A DNA stretch of 56,532 nucleotides from contig DGTD01000007.1 in the NCBI GenBank assembly GCA_002396385.1, forward strand, positions 1-56,532. The letters are read 5' to 3'. The notes under the pieces were generated by a model, which was not told the DNA's origin, did no database searches, and worked only from the letters and a program-made list of their open reading frames with translations. This DNA is from Bacteroidales bacterium UBA4345. GTDB taxonomy: Bacteria; Bacteroidota; Bacteroidia; Bacteroidales; Paludibacteraceae. Of this stretch, positions 7,479-15,777 are shown one piece after another (within the stretch, counting starts at the first letter, position 1; every line of letters starts with the position of its first letter). A program made the translations under genes and the position numbers.

Positions 7479-9371
7479 ATGAAAAGGACCATAATCGACG
7501 TCTTCGAGAACTCAGTTGCAAAATATCCCGACAATACTTTCCTAATGGAGAAGGTCGGCAAAGATTGGACGAAAACCACCTACAAACAGGCACAAGAACA
7601 GGTATACCAGTTAGGCGCCGGCTTCCAGACCTTAGGGGTAAAAAAAGGCGATAATATGGCGTTGCTGAGCGAAGGCCGCAATTTATGGATAGTAAGCGAG
7701 TTGGCCATGTTCTATGCAGGAGGCGTGAACGTACCCCTGAGCATAAAACTGGAAGAAAGCAACGACCTTTTGTTCCGTCTGCAACACGGTGACGTGAAAT
7801 TCATCATAACCAGCGGCCAGCAGTTGAAAAAGATAAGGCTGATTGCCGACAAACTCGACCAGCTGCAAAAAGTGATTGTACTTGACCAACAAACCGAATA
7901 CCGTCCGAACGAGATATATGTAGGCGATGTGATGCTAATGGGAGCCAACCTTCTGGAAAAGGCCGGCATTGAGAAGTTCAGGGAAGTGGCAGAAAGCATA
8001 AGCAACGACGACCTTGCCACCATCACCTACACAAGCGGCACCACCGCCGACCCCAAAGGCGTGTGCCTGACCCACCGCAACTACACGGCCAATGTAGAAC
8101 AATGCCTGTCGCGCGTGCCCATCGACCACACATGGCGCACCCTTATCATACTTCCATTAGACCACTGCTTCGCACATGTGGTAGGGTTTTATGTCATGAT
8201 GATGAAGGGAGCATCGGTAGCAACCGTACAAGTTGGACGAACACCAATGGAAACGTTGAAAAACATACCCGTCAACATAAAGGAAGTACGTCCGCATTTC
8301 ATACTGTGTGTGCCAGCCCTGGCCAAAAATTTCAAGAAAAGCATCGAGCAAGGAATAAGCAAACAGGGCAAGTTGGCAGAACGCCTATTTTCTACCGGCC
8401 AGAAAATCCGCCAGAGTTACTACGGAGAGAGCAATATGGACGGGAAAGGACTCCGCATGCTGTTAAAGCCCCTGGTAACACTATTCGACAAAATACTCTT
8501 CAACAAAGTGCGCGAGAACTTCGGCGGCGAGCTCCGCTTTTTCATCGGCGGCGGGGCACTGCTTGACAAAGAACTCCAAAAATTCTATATCGGCATAGGT
8601 CTGCCAATGTTCCAAGGCTATGGTCTGAGCGAGGCCACCCCCGTCATCAGCACCAACACCCCCGACTGTTACCGATTCGGCTCGTCGGGCAAACTTGTCG
8701 AGCCGCTGACAGTAAAGATATGCGACACAGAAGGCAAAGAACTGCCAACAGGAGAACTGGGCGAGATTGTCGTAAAAGGAGAAAACGTAATGGCCGGCTA
8801 CTGGAAAAACGAGACTGCGACAGCCGAAACCATAAAGGACGGGTGGCTGTATACCAGCGACTTGGGATATATGACAGCGGAAGGGCTGCTGTATGTGAAA
8901 GGCCGTTTCAAGAGTCTGCTGATATCGAGCGACGGAGAGAAATACAGTCCAGAAGGAATAGAAGAAGCCCTAGTGGAACAATGCGCCACCATTGACCAGG
9001 TAATGTTGTACAACAATCAGAGTCCGACCACCAGCGCCCTGATAGTACCCAACAAAATTGAACTCAAGAAGATGGGTTTTGACCTGACCACCGACACCGG
9101 ATGCAGAGAAGCCCTGAACGCAATTGTCGGCGAGATAGCCCAGTTCAAGAAAGGCGGCGAATATGCCGACCAGTTTCCCGACCGTTGGCTGCCAAGCAGC
9201 ATAGCCGTGTTGAAAGAGCCGTTTAGCGAACAGAACCACATGATAAACAGCACCATGAAAATGGTGAGAGGCGCCATCGAGAAAGCCTATTCCGACCGTT
9301 TGGCCTACGTATACACAACCGAAGGGAAAAGGCCCGACAACGAAAAGAACATAGAGGCACTAAAGGAGTAA
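7479..9371 (+). CDS. Long-chain fatty acid--CoA ligase (AMP-forming)
   Basis: Activates long-chain fatty acids to acyl-CoA through an acyl-adenylate. The 630-residue product is the length of the long acyl-CoA synthetase (FAA1/FadD15-like) subgroup. It shows the AMP-binding loop YTSGTTADPKG at residues 184-194, the acyl/adenine motif QGYGLSEATP, LYTSDLGYM in place of the usual TGD, and the hinge segment KGRFKSLLISSDGEKYSPE. No signal peptide is present; these enzymes work at the cytoplasmic face of the membrane. The gene is divergent from ispE and monocistronic by spacing (126 bases to the next gene). Confidence 0.9.
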   Translation: MKRTIIDVFENSVAKYPDNTFLMEKVGKDWTKTTYKQAQEQVYQLGAGFQTLGVKKGDNMALLSEGRNLWIVSELAMFYAGGVNVPLSIKLEESNDLLFRLQHGDVKFIITSGQQLKKIRLIADKLDQLQKVIVLDQQTEYRPNEIYVGDVMLMGANLLEKAGIEKFREVAESISNDDLATITYTSGTTADPKGVCLTHRNYTANVEQCLSRVPIDHTWRTLIILPLDHCFAHVVGFYVMMMKGASVATVQVGRTPMETLKNIPVNIKEVRPHFILCVPALAKNFKKSIEQGISKQGKLAERLFSTGQKIRQSYYGESNMDGKGLRMLLKPLVTLFDKILFNKVRENFGGELRFFIGGGALLDKELQKFYIGIGLPMFQGYGLSEATPVISTNTPDCYRFGSSGKLVEPLTVKICDTEGKELPTGELGEIVVKGENVMAGYWKNETATAETIKDGWLYTSDLGYMTAEGLLYVKGRFKSLLISSDGEKYSPEGIEEALVEQCATIDQVMLYNNQSPTTSALIVPNKIELKKMGFDLTTDTGCREALNAIVGEIAQFKKGGEYADQFPDRWLPSSIAVLKEPFSEQNHMINSTMKMVRGAIEKAYSDRLAYVYTTEGKRPDNEKNIEALKE

Positions 9372-9450
9372 AACAGCCGTAAAAACCGCCAAGGAAGAAT
9401 TTTGGTTGATAAAAAAGGGGTTAAACAAGCAAACAAAAGCACAAAGCAAT

Positions 9451-9458
9451 TAAATTTG
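9451..9458 (+). promoter_or_regulatory. Possible -7 element upstream of the first FKBP gene
   Basis: TAAATTTG fits TAnnTTTG, 39 bases before the ATG at 9498. No good -33 partner is visible. Confidence 0.4.
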
Positions 9459-9497
9459 CAGTAGTAATACAACAGAAAAGAAGATTAAAACATAAAA

Positions 9498-10343
9498 ATG
9501 AAAATTCATCAAATACTGGTGGCAACCACACTAATAGGAGCCACACTAACGTCGTGCGAAAAGCACATGGAAAGAGCAAACTTGAAAAATTCGAACGACA
9601 CACTTAGTTATGCGCTGGGCTATACAAAAGGAGTGAGCATAGCCAACAGCATAAAGCAAGAGATACCCAACGGCGATTCGACCATCAGCAAAAGTATTAT
9701 GATAGCCGGCTTTATTAACGGCATGAACGGCGACAAGATGAATTCGCAACTGACCGAAGAGCAGGCGCGCGAAATTATACAGGATTACTTCAAAGATCTG
9801 GAGAAAAAACGCATTTTGGCAGAAAACGACGCCTACCAGAAGAAGAAGGACAGCAACGACAAACTTATGGAGGAATATGCCAAAGAGGAGGGGATGAAAG
9901 CACTACCCAAGCTCGACAAATACGAAGGTCCGGCAGTGTTAGTAAAAGAACTGACAGCAGGAAAGGGAGACACCATCGGCCTTGAGGACTTCGTATACAT
10001 CTCACTCACACAAAAACTGGTCGACGGAAAAATCACCTACCAAACACCCGACGGAGACTACAGCATGCTGCCGGTGAAAGGGCTGGTAAAGGGGTTGCAA
10101 CAAGGCATACGCTCATTAAAGCCAGGCGCATCGGCCAACATAATAGTGCCATCGGAACTGGGTTATGGCAGACAAGGATACAACCAGATTCCAGCCAACA
10201 GCATCCTATTGTTCGACGTATCGATACAGAAAGTGTTCCACAACGAGAAAGAAGCAAGAGCATTCTGGAAGCAAGAACGCGAAAAGCGCAACATGGTTAA
10301 AGCCTCAGAGGCAGCCGAACAAAACGCAGCGCCTGAAAAATAA
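9498..10343 (+). CDS. FKBP-type peptidyl-prolyl cis-trans isomerase, lipoprotein
   Basis: A periplasmic or outer-membrane folding helper that speeds proline isomerisation. The 281-residue product has a lipoprotein signal ending in LTSC (Cys20). An N-terminal dimerisation domain of the Mip/FkpA type follows (DTLSYALGYTKGVSIANS, about 30-120), then a linker helix rich in Lys/Glu. The FKBP domain is at about 150-250, with LVKGLQQGIRSLKPGASANI, the conserved LGYGRQG and IPANSILLFDV. A charged tail (KQEREKRNM) closes it. An excellent terminator follows 22 bases after the stop, so it is separate from the second FKBP gene downstream, probably an old tandem duplicate. Confidence 0.88.
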   Translation: MKIHQILVATTLIGATLTSCEKHMERANLKNSNDTLSYALGYTKGVSIANSIKQEIPNGDSTISKSIMIAGFINGMNGDKMNSQLTEEQAREIIQDYFKDLEKKRILAENDAYQKKKDSNDKLMEEYAKEEGMKALPKLDKYEGPAVLVKELTAGKGDTIGLEDFVYISLTQKLVDGKITYQTPDGDYSMLPVKGLVKGLQQGIRSLKPGASANIIVPSELGYGRQGYNQIPANSILLFDVSIQKVFHNEKEARAFWKQEREKRNMVKASEAAEQNAAPEK

Positions 10344-10364
10344 GAGATCACAGCTATAAGGAAA

Positions 10365-10401
10365 CGGCATCAGCCAATTGTGGCAGATGCCGATTCTTTT
10401 T
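10365..10401 (+). terminator. Terminator of the first FKBP gene
   Basis: CGGCATC-A-GCCA, loop ATTG, TGGC-A-GATGCCG form eleven pairs with one A-A mismatch (10365-10392), followed by ATTCTTTTT. Confidence 0.85.
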
Positions 10402-10526
10402 CAGACCAACATAAATGAAAGACCAAAACCAAGCAAGACCAGCGGCATAAGGTATTTGGAGGAAGAGGGGCAAGTCAGACAAACGAAAAAAAGGCTGATT
10501 ATAGCCATTATTTGGAGGAAAAGCCT

Positions 10527-10534
10527 TAACTTTG
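10527..10534 (+). promoter_or_regulatory. Possible -7 element upstream of the second FKBP gene
   Basis: TAACTTTG fits TAnnTTTG, 48 bases before the ATG at 10582. The segment TATTTGGAGGAA just upstream (10509-10520) also occurs at 10453-10464, a 12-base direct repeat 56 bases apart. Confidence 0.45.
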
Positions 10535-10581
10535 GAAAAAGGAAACACGAAAAACCGATTTTTCATTCACAAAATAGGGTT

Positions 10582-11337
10582 ATGAAAAAACACATAATCA
10601 TACTGTTAGCCATAATGTTCAATTTGAACGCTATGGCAGCCACCAAAATACGGACCAGTCAAGATTCCATCAGTTACGCACTGGGCTATGTGGTTGGTGG
10701 CCAACAATTGAGCAAATCGATGATAGAGCGCTATGGTTGCAGCAAGGAGACCTTCTTGAAGGCTGTCCAAGACGCATTGAACAACGATTCGTCGACAATG
10801 ACACAGGTCATGGCCAACTCCTATATGCACAAAGCAGAGATGAAATATCTGACCAAGACAAATCTGAAAAAAGACGCAGCCTACCGCGAAGCGAAAGGGC
10901 GTAACAACGAATATCTGGCCTCAATAAAAAGGAACAGCCAATACAAGGAGTTACCCAACTCGTGGGATTCGACCAGTTGCGGAGTATTGCGCAAGATATT
11001 GAAACAGGGAGCGGGAGAAAAACCGACCATCAGTTCGGCCGTTAAATTCAACTATAGCTACAAGTTGGTGAACGGGACCATTATATCGAAATCGAAAACC
11101 GGAGAACCGATCGAGGGATTGGTCAGCAACCTGCTACCCGGTCTGCAAGATGCCCTGGTAGAAATGCCTGTAGGTTCAAGATGGGAGATTGTGATTCCAT
11201 CGGAACTAGCATTCGACAAAGACGAACAAACATTTGAAGACGGACAAACGATGGTACCAGCCAACTCGATCCTTATATTCGACGTCGAGTTGCTGAACAC
11301 AGGCACACCTGAAGATATTGACTATTACGGCAATTAA
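10582..11337 (+). CDS. FKBP-type peptidyl-prolyl isomerase-like protein, degenerate active site
   Basis: The frame opens at 10378, but its first 68 codons cover the upstream terminator and promoter. The ATG at 10582 starts a clean signal peptide (MKKHIIILLAIMFNLNAMA), giving 251 residues. The N-terminal domain (DSISYALGYVVGGQQLSKS) and the C-terminal FKBP domain (GLVSNLLPGLQDALVEMPVG, VPANSILIFDVELLN) match the preceding gene. The conserved LGYG segment is replaced by LAFDKDEQTFEDG, so isomerase activity may be weak or lost while chaperone function remains. No lipobox is seen, so it is probably soluble in the periplasm. Own terminator downstream. Confidence 0.82.
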   Translation: MKKHIIILLAIMFNLNAMAATKIRTSQDSISYALGYVVGGQQLSKSMIERYGCSKETFLKAVQDALNNDSSTMTQVMANSYMHKAEMKYLTKTNLKKDAAYREAKGRNNEYLASIKRNSQYKELPNSWDSTSCGVLRKILKQGAGEKPTISSAVKFNYSYKLVNGTIISKSKTGEPIEGLVSNLLPGLQDALVEMPVGSRWEIVIPSELAFDKDEQTFEDGQTMVPANSILIFDVELLNTGTPEDIDYYGN

Positions 11338-11358
11338 AAAAACAAACGAATAAGAAGG

Positions 11359-11390
11359 AAGTCCGGGGAAGAGATTCTCCGGACTTTTTT
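11359..11390 (+). terminator. Terminator of the second FKBP gene
   Basis: AAGTCCGG (11359-11366) and CCGGACTT (11379-11386) form an eight-pair stem followed by a T-run. Confidence 0.85.
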
Positions 11391-11681
11391 ATACCCATGC
11401 ACAATTAACGACGTCAAGAAAAAACAGTTCAAAACATAGTTTCAAAAGGGAAAATGTAAGCAGCCATAAAGTGGCAAAATGGCAGGTACAGACCAAAATA
11501 AGTGGCATTTTTCTCTCTATTTCAGTAAAAAGGCAAAAAATAATGGACAATTAACACATCTAATATACAAATTTTACTATATTTGCTTACAGATTGTAAG
11601 CGCAGACAGACAAGAAACAGAAAAAAAATAGAAGCGCGTTTACACAACGGACTAAAACATAAAAAACCAAACTGGTAAAAG
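11391..11681 (+). promoter_or_regulatory. Intergenic region with Lrp/AsnC gene promoter and palindrome
   Basis: Past the FKBP terminator no gene is seen. TATATTTG (11578-11585) fits the -7 consensus, about 95 bases before the regulator's ATG. It is overlapped at its last base by a perfect palindrome GCTTAC-AGATT-GTAAGC (11585-11601), placed where transcription should start. GTAAGC also occurs at 11456-11461. Lrp-family regulators commonly repress their own genes, so the palindrome is a candidate autoregulatory operator; that is inference. A -33 TTG is not clear. Confidence 0.5.
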
Positions 11682-12197
11682 ATGGAAAAAATTGACGAGT
11701 TGGACAGAAAAATTCTGGACATCATTACAAAGAATGCGAGAATTCCGTTCAAAGACGTGGCAACAGACTGCGATGTGTCACGTGCGGCCATCCACCAACG
11801 CGTGCAACGCATGATAGACATGGGTGTGATTGTAGGTTCAGGATACGATGTAAATCCGAAAGCACTAGGTTACCAAACCTGCACCTACATTGGCATCACA
11901 TTGGAAAAGGGCTCGCTCTACTCTCAGGTCGTGCCAGAATTGGAGAAGATAAGCGAGGTTGTAGAATGCCACTTCACAACTGGTCCGTATACGATGATGG
12001 TAAAACTATACGCCCGTGACAACGAGCACCTGATGCAGCTGCTGAACGGCAAGATACAAAGCATTAAGGGCGTTCTTTCTACTGAAACACTTATCGCACT
12101 GGAACAAAGCATCAAGCGCGAAATACCCATTTACGTAGGCGAGAACTCGGCAATAGCAGAAGAGGCAGAAGAACAGACAAAGAAAAAGAAGAAATAA
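11682..12197 (+). CDS. Lrp/AsnC family transcriptional regulator
   Basis: A 171-residue DNA-binding regulator. Residues 4-65 form the AsnC-type winged helix-turn-helix (ELDRKILDIITKNARIPFKD, then VSRAAIHQRVQRMIDMGVI). Residues about 70-150 form the RAM ligand-binding/oligomerisation domain (YIGITLEKGSLYSQVVPEL, VECHFTTGPYTMMVKLYARD). The C-terminus is a short acidic stretch followed by a lysine run (TKKKKK), which is unusual. Members sense amino acids or related metabolites; the ligand here is unknown. It is monocistronic with a terminator downstream and a palindrome at its own promoter. Confidence 0.92.
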   Translation: MEKIDELDRKILDIITKNARIPFKDVATDCDVSRAAIHQRVQRMIDMGVIVGSGYDVNPKALGYQTCTYIGITLEKGSLYSQVVPELEKISEVVECHFTTGPYTMMVKLYARDNEHLMQLLNGKIQSIKGVLSTETLIALEQSIKREIPIYVGENSAIAEEAEEQTKKKKK

Positions 12198-12230
12198 AAG
12201 CCGACGTATTCAGGCTTTACAAAAACAAGG

Positions 12231-12266
12231 AGAGGGCGTATCAAGGAAAATGACACGCCCTCTTTT
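12231..12266 (+). terminator. Terminator of the Lrp/AsnC gene
   Basis: AGAGGGCGT (12231-12239) pairs with ACGCCCTCT (12255-12263), followed by TTT. It sits between two convergent genes, four bases before the end of the CPBP gene, and may act on both strands. Confidence 0.75.
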
Positions 12267-12269
12267 GCG

Positions 12270-13103
12270 TCAACTACGCCTTGTGTTCCGGTAGATGAGC
12301 GACACACAACCAGCAACCACAACAGCACTAACCAGAGGCCAAAGAACACTATCGCTCCCCCACCGGTCAATAAAACAATTGCAAGAAGCCTTATCGAAAA
12401 AGAAATAATAGCACGTTACAATAACACCGTTGTGAACAAAATGGACAAAGACAGACAACCAAAGGGAGCCACTCCGCACCAATAGGAAACCCAAGAAACA
12501 GCCCAACAAGAATCGGGGCAGAACGCCAGATAAATCGTTGTGGGCCAAACTAAAAATCAAAGAAGAAATGCAGACCGCAGGTATACATCCCATATAACGC
12601 ACCAAGGTATTTTGCAACAACCCCCTGAAAAACATTTCTTCCGTCACAGCGGTAAGAAAAGCCACGACCAAAATACGCAAGAAAAAGAAAGAGAGGCCAC
12701 CACTGGTAAGCAGTTCCACCAATTTGGCAGCAGCGGCTTCGTCTTCGGGAACAACCATTTTGTTCAATTCAGCCGTTCCATTCACAAGTGGAATAGCCGA
12801 CAAGATAGAGACAAGTCCCAAACCCAGGAGCACGGGGCGAGGCATCTTATCAACAGAAAGATAACTGAGAGAGGAATCTTCCTGTTTATGAAAAAAGAAA
12901 GACAGGGCCAAAGCCGGTAAAAGGAAAACCATGCAAGCCATAACAGATTGAAACACATACATTTTGTATTGTGTATCAACTATTTTGTCCAAAGCAAGAG
13001 ACATGCCACAACAAACAAACAGCATAAAAATGGAGCAAAGGAAAATGAGAGTCACCTTTGTCATGATATTTGCATCCGCCAAAAGACGTTTATATTGGTA
13101 CAT
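12270..13103 (-). CDS. CPBP family intramembrane glutamic endopeptidase
   Basis: The 277-residue protein has about seven membrane segments and the CPBP (Abi/CAAX protease-like) signature: VTEEMFFRGLLQNTL (the E-E-x-x-x-R motif) and a later SLAHNDLSG with the second conserved His. A third conserved segment, VFVHFVHNGVI, follows. Members cleave inside or near the membrane, some processing prenylated or peptide substrates; the substrate here is unknown. It is the last gene of a four-gene minus-strand group (AI-2E permease, prmC, recX, CPBP), 12 bases after recX. Confidence 0.85.
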   Translation of the reverse strand: MYQYKRLLADANIMTKVTLIFLCSIFMLFVCCGMSLALDKIVDTQYKMYVFQSVMACMVFLLPALALSFFFHKQEDSSLSYLSVDKMPRPVLLGLGLVSILSAIPLVNGTAELNKMVVPEDEAAAAKLVELLTSGGLSFFFLRILVVAFLTAVTEEMFFRGLLQNTLVRYMGCIPAVCISSLIFSLAHNDLSGVLPRFLLGCFLGFLLVRSGSLWLSVFVHFVHNGVIVTCYYFFFDKASCNCFIDRWGSDSVLWPLVSAVVVAGCVSLIYRNTRRS

Positions 13104-13115
13104 AGCATTATTAAA

Positions 13116-13619
13116 TTAAAAATCGTCATCGTATTCACCGGGCGTCACACCAGCCACGAGTTTATCAACAACAGGCAACATTTTATTAAACTCGAACCCC
13201 CTTCCGGCTCCAAAACGAAGCAGTTTTGTTTTAGCATCGTAACGATTCTTGTAGGAAAGAGAACGAAATTTTGCAGCAAGGACCTGAGCGATAGCATCGT
13301 CGTAACTGTCAGAGCCAAAGACCTCGTCAAGAGCGGTAGCGATAATATCGGCAGGGATAGCCTTTCTACGGAGCGAAAAAGCCACCTTATTACGTCCCCA
13401 GCGAGCAAAAAGCATCTTATCTTTTGCAAAAGCCCGCGCATAACGAGTTTCATCGATATATTTTTCTTTGAGCAAAAAAGAGACGACATCGCTAGCTTCA
13501 TCCTCTGGCAAATCCCAGGCATCCAGTTTTTTGCGGGCGTCGGCCAAACAATGTTCAGCCGCAGAGCAATAGGCAGTCAGTTTAAGAAGAGCCTGCTCTT
13601 TAGTAATCTGCTTCTTCAT
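13116..13619 (-). CDS. recX: Regulatory protein RecX
   Basis: RecX binds RecA filaments and limits recombinase activity. The 167-residue product shows the three-helix repeat pattern of the family: ALLKLTAYCSAAEHCLADAR, LKEKYIDETRYARAFAKDKM with W-G-x-x-K (ARWGRNKVAFSLRRK), and ALDEVFGSDSYDDAI. The family is sequence-diverse but this order and the YIDE-RYA segment are typical. No recA is nearby. Third gene of the minus-strand group, 36 bases after prmC and 12 before the CPBP gene. Confidence 0.85.
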   Translation of the reverse strand: MKKQITKEQALLKLTAYCSAAEHCLADARKKLDAWDLPEDEASDVVSFLLKEKYIDETRYARAFAKDKMLFARWGRNKVAFSLRRKAIPADIIATALDEVFGSDSYDDAIAQVLAAKFRSLSYKNRYDAKTKLLRFGAGRGFEFNKMLPVVDKLVAGVTPGEYDDDF

Positions 13620-13655
13620 AAGGCAAAATTAGCGAAAAGCAAAGAAAGAAAAAAG

Positions 13656-14507
13656 TTAGCGTGAAGCTCGAACCATACGGTCCTTACCGAAGAAATCGGG
13701 TCGCAGAGAAACGTCAGAGAATCCTAAATCGGTGAGCAGTTGTACGGTTTCAACCCCAAACCGCTCATTAATTTCAAAATACAGTCGGCCACCGCGTAGC
13801 AGATGTTTAAGAGCCATCACAGCAATCCGTCTATAAAACAAGAGCGGATCGTTGTCAGGAACAAAAAGCGCCAAGGCCGGTTCATAGTCTAACACATTGT
13901 GGTGCATATTGGAGCGTTCAGACTCACATATATAAGGAGGGTTGGAAACAACAACATTGAAAAAGCCGTCAGGTTCCTCATCCAGAACGTTTAACTTATT
14001 AAAACGAACCGCCACCCCATTGGCAACCGCATTTTGCGCAGCAATAGAGAGGGCCTTATCAGAAACATCGACAGCCGACACACGAGCAGCAGGCAGGCTA
14101 TGCGCCAGAGCCACGGCAATGCATCCGCTACCAGTTCCAACATCGAGAATCGCAGGCGCAGCATCGTGAAAATCGTTTATCACCCAGTCAACCAACTCGG
14201 CAGTTTCGGGACGTGGAATCAGCACCCCATCTTCAACCTTGAAAGTCAGGCCGTAAAAAACTGCCTCACCCTCGATATACTGGACCGGTTCACCCTTCAG
14301 CAGACGACAGAGGAACTGGTCGACAAAAGCCTGTTGTTCGTCAGAAAGCGACAAAGGAGAGTGCGACAACAGGTAAGCCAAATTGCAGTCAAACGCCCTC
14401 ATCAAACAAATGCGCGCCAGTTCTTTTGCTTCAGAAGGGCAGTAGAGAGTGGCCAGTTTTTCCACGAAAACCGATTCAATCTTCCTCATCGCAATCGGTT
14501 TCTTCAA
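13656..14507 (-). CDS. prmC: Peptide chain release factor N5-glutamine methyltransferase
   Basis: PrmC methylates the glutamine of the GGQ motif in RF1 and RF2 with SAM, improving peptide release. The 283 residues contain an N-terminal helical domain, then FKVEDGVLIPRPETAELVDW. The SAM loop LDVGTGSGCIAVAL includes Gly124-Gly128, and the catalytic NPPY is at 189-192, followed by the family-typical ICESE. The start at 14507 overlaps the end of the AI-2E permease gene by 32 bases. A second ATG seven codons in (14489) would still overlap. Both genes therefore appear translationally coupled. Confidence 0.93.
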   Translation of the reverse strand: MKKPIAMRKIESVFVEKLATLYCPSEAKELARICLMRAFDCNLAYLLSHSPLSLSDEQQAFVDQFLCRLLKGEPVQYIEGEAVFYGLTFKVEDGVLIPRPETAELVDWVINDFHDAAPAILDVGTGSGCIAVALAHSLPAARVSAVDVSDKALSIAAQNAVANGVAVRFNKLNVLDEEPDGFFNVVVSNPPYICESERSNMHHNVLDYEPALALFVPDNDPLLFYRRIAVMALKHLLRGGRLYFEINERFGVETVQLLTDLGFSDVSLRPDFFGKDRMVRASR

Positions 14508-15633
14508 AATTTTCGTTCAACAAGTCCTCCATCCGTTTCGGCGGATCGGAGAAAGGGCTCTGCATACTCTCTTTCAGGAAATAGTGTTTGTAATACGACA
14601 TCAGGATGGTAGTTGCAGGAAGAGCGATAATCATACCGATAACCCCCAACAAGTATCCCCACACCGAAAGCGAGAGCAAAACTACGGCAGGGTTCAGCCC
14701 CATAGTCTTCCCCATAAATTTAGGGATGAGGTAAACGTCCTGCACAATTTGCACAATGACAAAAACGACCAGCAACAAAAGCAAAGCCGTATGAATAGAG
14801 GCACCCGTTTCAGAAGCTTGAATGAGCATCAGGACAGCAGCAGGAGGCAAGCCCAGATATTGCAGATAAGGGACCATGTTTAAAGCACCAAGAGTCACCC
14901 CCATCACAATACCCATAGGCATATCGATCAAGTAAAACCCAACAGCGAACATAACGGCATCGATACAGGCAATGAGAGCCTGTCGCCGGAAATAAAGATT
15001 CATGCCCTGACGCAGGTCACGGAGCAAAGAGATGCATATACCTTTATAATGGTGCGGCAAAAGCTTTATAAACTCAAGAGCGATAGCATCTTGGTCGCGC
15101 AAAATAAAGAACAGATAGATAAGGACAAAAATAAAGCCAAAAATCCAAAGCAAAGCGCTGGCAGAAGCAGAGAGCAAAGACCACGCATGTGGAAACATGC
15201 TAGTCACCATTTCAAGAATGCCGCTAAGGGTTAGCTTTTGCGAGATTTCGCTGTTATCGGTAAGTCTGGCCAAATAATCGGCCCATTCGGCAGGAATAAT
15301 ACTAGAATTAAGTTCACCATTGTGAACAAGCAACTCTTTCAGTTTGACAAATTCGGAAATAAAAGTCGGCACCATGAAACCGATGAAGCACCCCACGGCC
15401 GTAAGTATAGCCAACATAACCAACAAGATGCAGACGGTACGCGACTTGAAATAACGCTGGAGGAAATCGACCAAAGGCTGGAACAGGTATGCGAAAAGCC
15501 ATGCCACAAAGAAAGGCAACAAGACCGACTTAAGGTACTTGAGCAAAAGGAACAAGCACACACACACAGACACCCTAATAACAAGGTGTGCAACGCTATT
15601 GAAAGTATATTGGTGAGAAAAATGCCTACTCAT
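14476..15633 (-). CDS. AI-2E family transporter (PerM/YdiK-like membrane protein)
   Basis: A 385-residue inner-membrane protein with about eight membrane segments and the family's typical layout: paired N-terminal helices (CLFLLLKYLKSVLLPFFVAW, LFAYLFQPLVDFL), a long periplasmic stretch, then FIFVLIYLFFILRD and the conserved MGVTLGALNMVPYLQYLGLP. It resembles proteins first named for AI-2 export, but most members have unproven or different substrates. The C-terminus ends in an acidic run (EETDCDEED). First gene of the minus-strand group with prmC, recX and CPBP; the promoter should lie in 15634-15777. Confidence 0.87.
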   Translation of the reverse strand: MSRHFSHQYTFNSVAHLVIRVSVCVCLFLLLKYLKSVLLPFFVAWLFAYLFQPLVDFLQRYFKSRTVCILLVMLAILTAVGCFIGFMVPTFISEFVKLKELLVHNGELNSSIIPAEWADYLARLTDNSEISQKLTLSGILEMVTSMFPHAWSLLSASASALLWIFGFIFVLIYLFFILRDQDAIALEFIKLLPHHYKGICISLLRDLRQGMNLYFRRQALIACIDAVMFAVGFYLIDMPMGIVMGVTLGALNMVPYLQYLGLPPAAVLMLIQASETGASIHTALLLLLVVFVIVQIVQDVYLIPKFMGKTMGLNPAVVLLSLSVWGYLLGVIGMIIALPATTILMSYYKHYFLKESMQSPFSDPPKRMEDLLNENFEETDCDEED

Positions 15634-15696
15634 TTAGAAAAAAAGGACAGTTAAATAATGTAAAGTGAATTTTTTTCTTATTTTTGTCATCGAATG

Positions 15697-15745
15697 CAAA
15701 TTTAAGAGATTTGTGTTGGAACAATACAAAATGGCATAAAATTTG
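15697..15745. promoter_or_regulatory. Divergent promoter region
   Basis: Minus strand: TAAATTTG (15704-15697) fits the -7 consensus 64 bases before the AI-2E permease start; a TTG at 15724-15722 is 17 bases away, slightly short. Plus strand: TTG 15716-15718, an 18-base spacer and TAAAATTTG (15737-15745) lie 32 bases before the ATG at 15778. TATTTTTG at 15679-15686 is a second plus-strand -7 candidate. Both readings are near but not exact consensus. Confidence 0.4.
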
Positions 15746-15777
15746 TTGCAAAAAATTCTGAAGATTCGAATTGCGCA

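Noticed and set aside
8063..8566. 167-codon plus-strand frame inside the acyl-CoA synthetase gene
   Set aside because: Arg/His-rich shadow in another frame of a clearly coding gene.
10378..10581. Upstream extension of the second FKBP gene to 10378
   Set aside because: The added 68 codons run through a terminator and a promoter-like element and would bury the signal peptide.
12948..13664. 238-codon plus-strand frame across recX and the CPBP gene start
   Set aside because: It is antisense to two genes with recognisable motifs.
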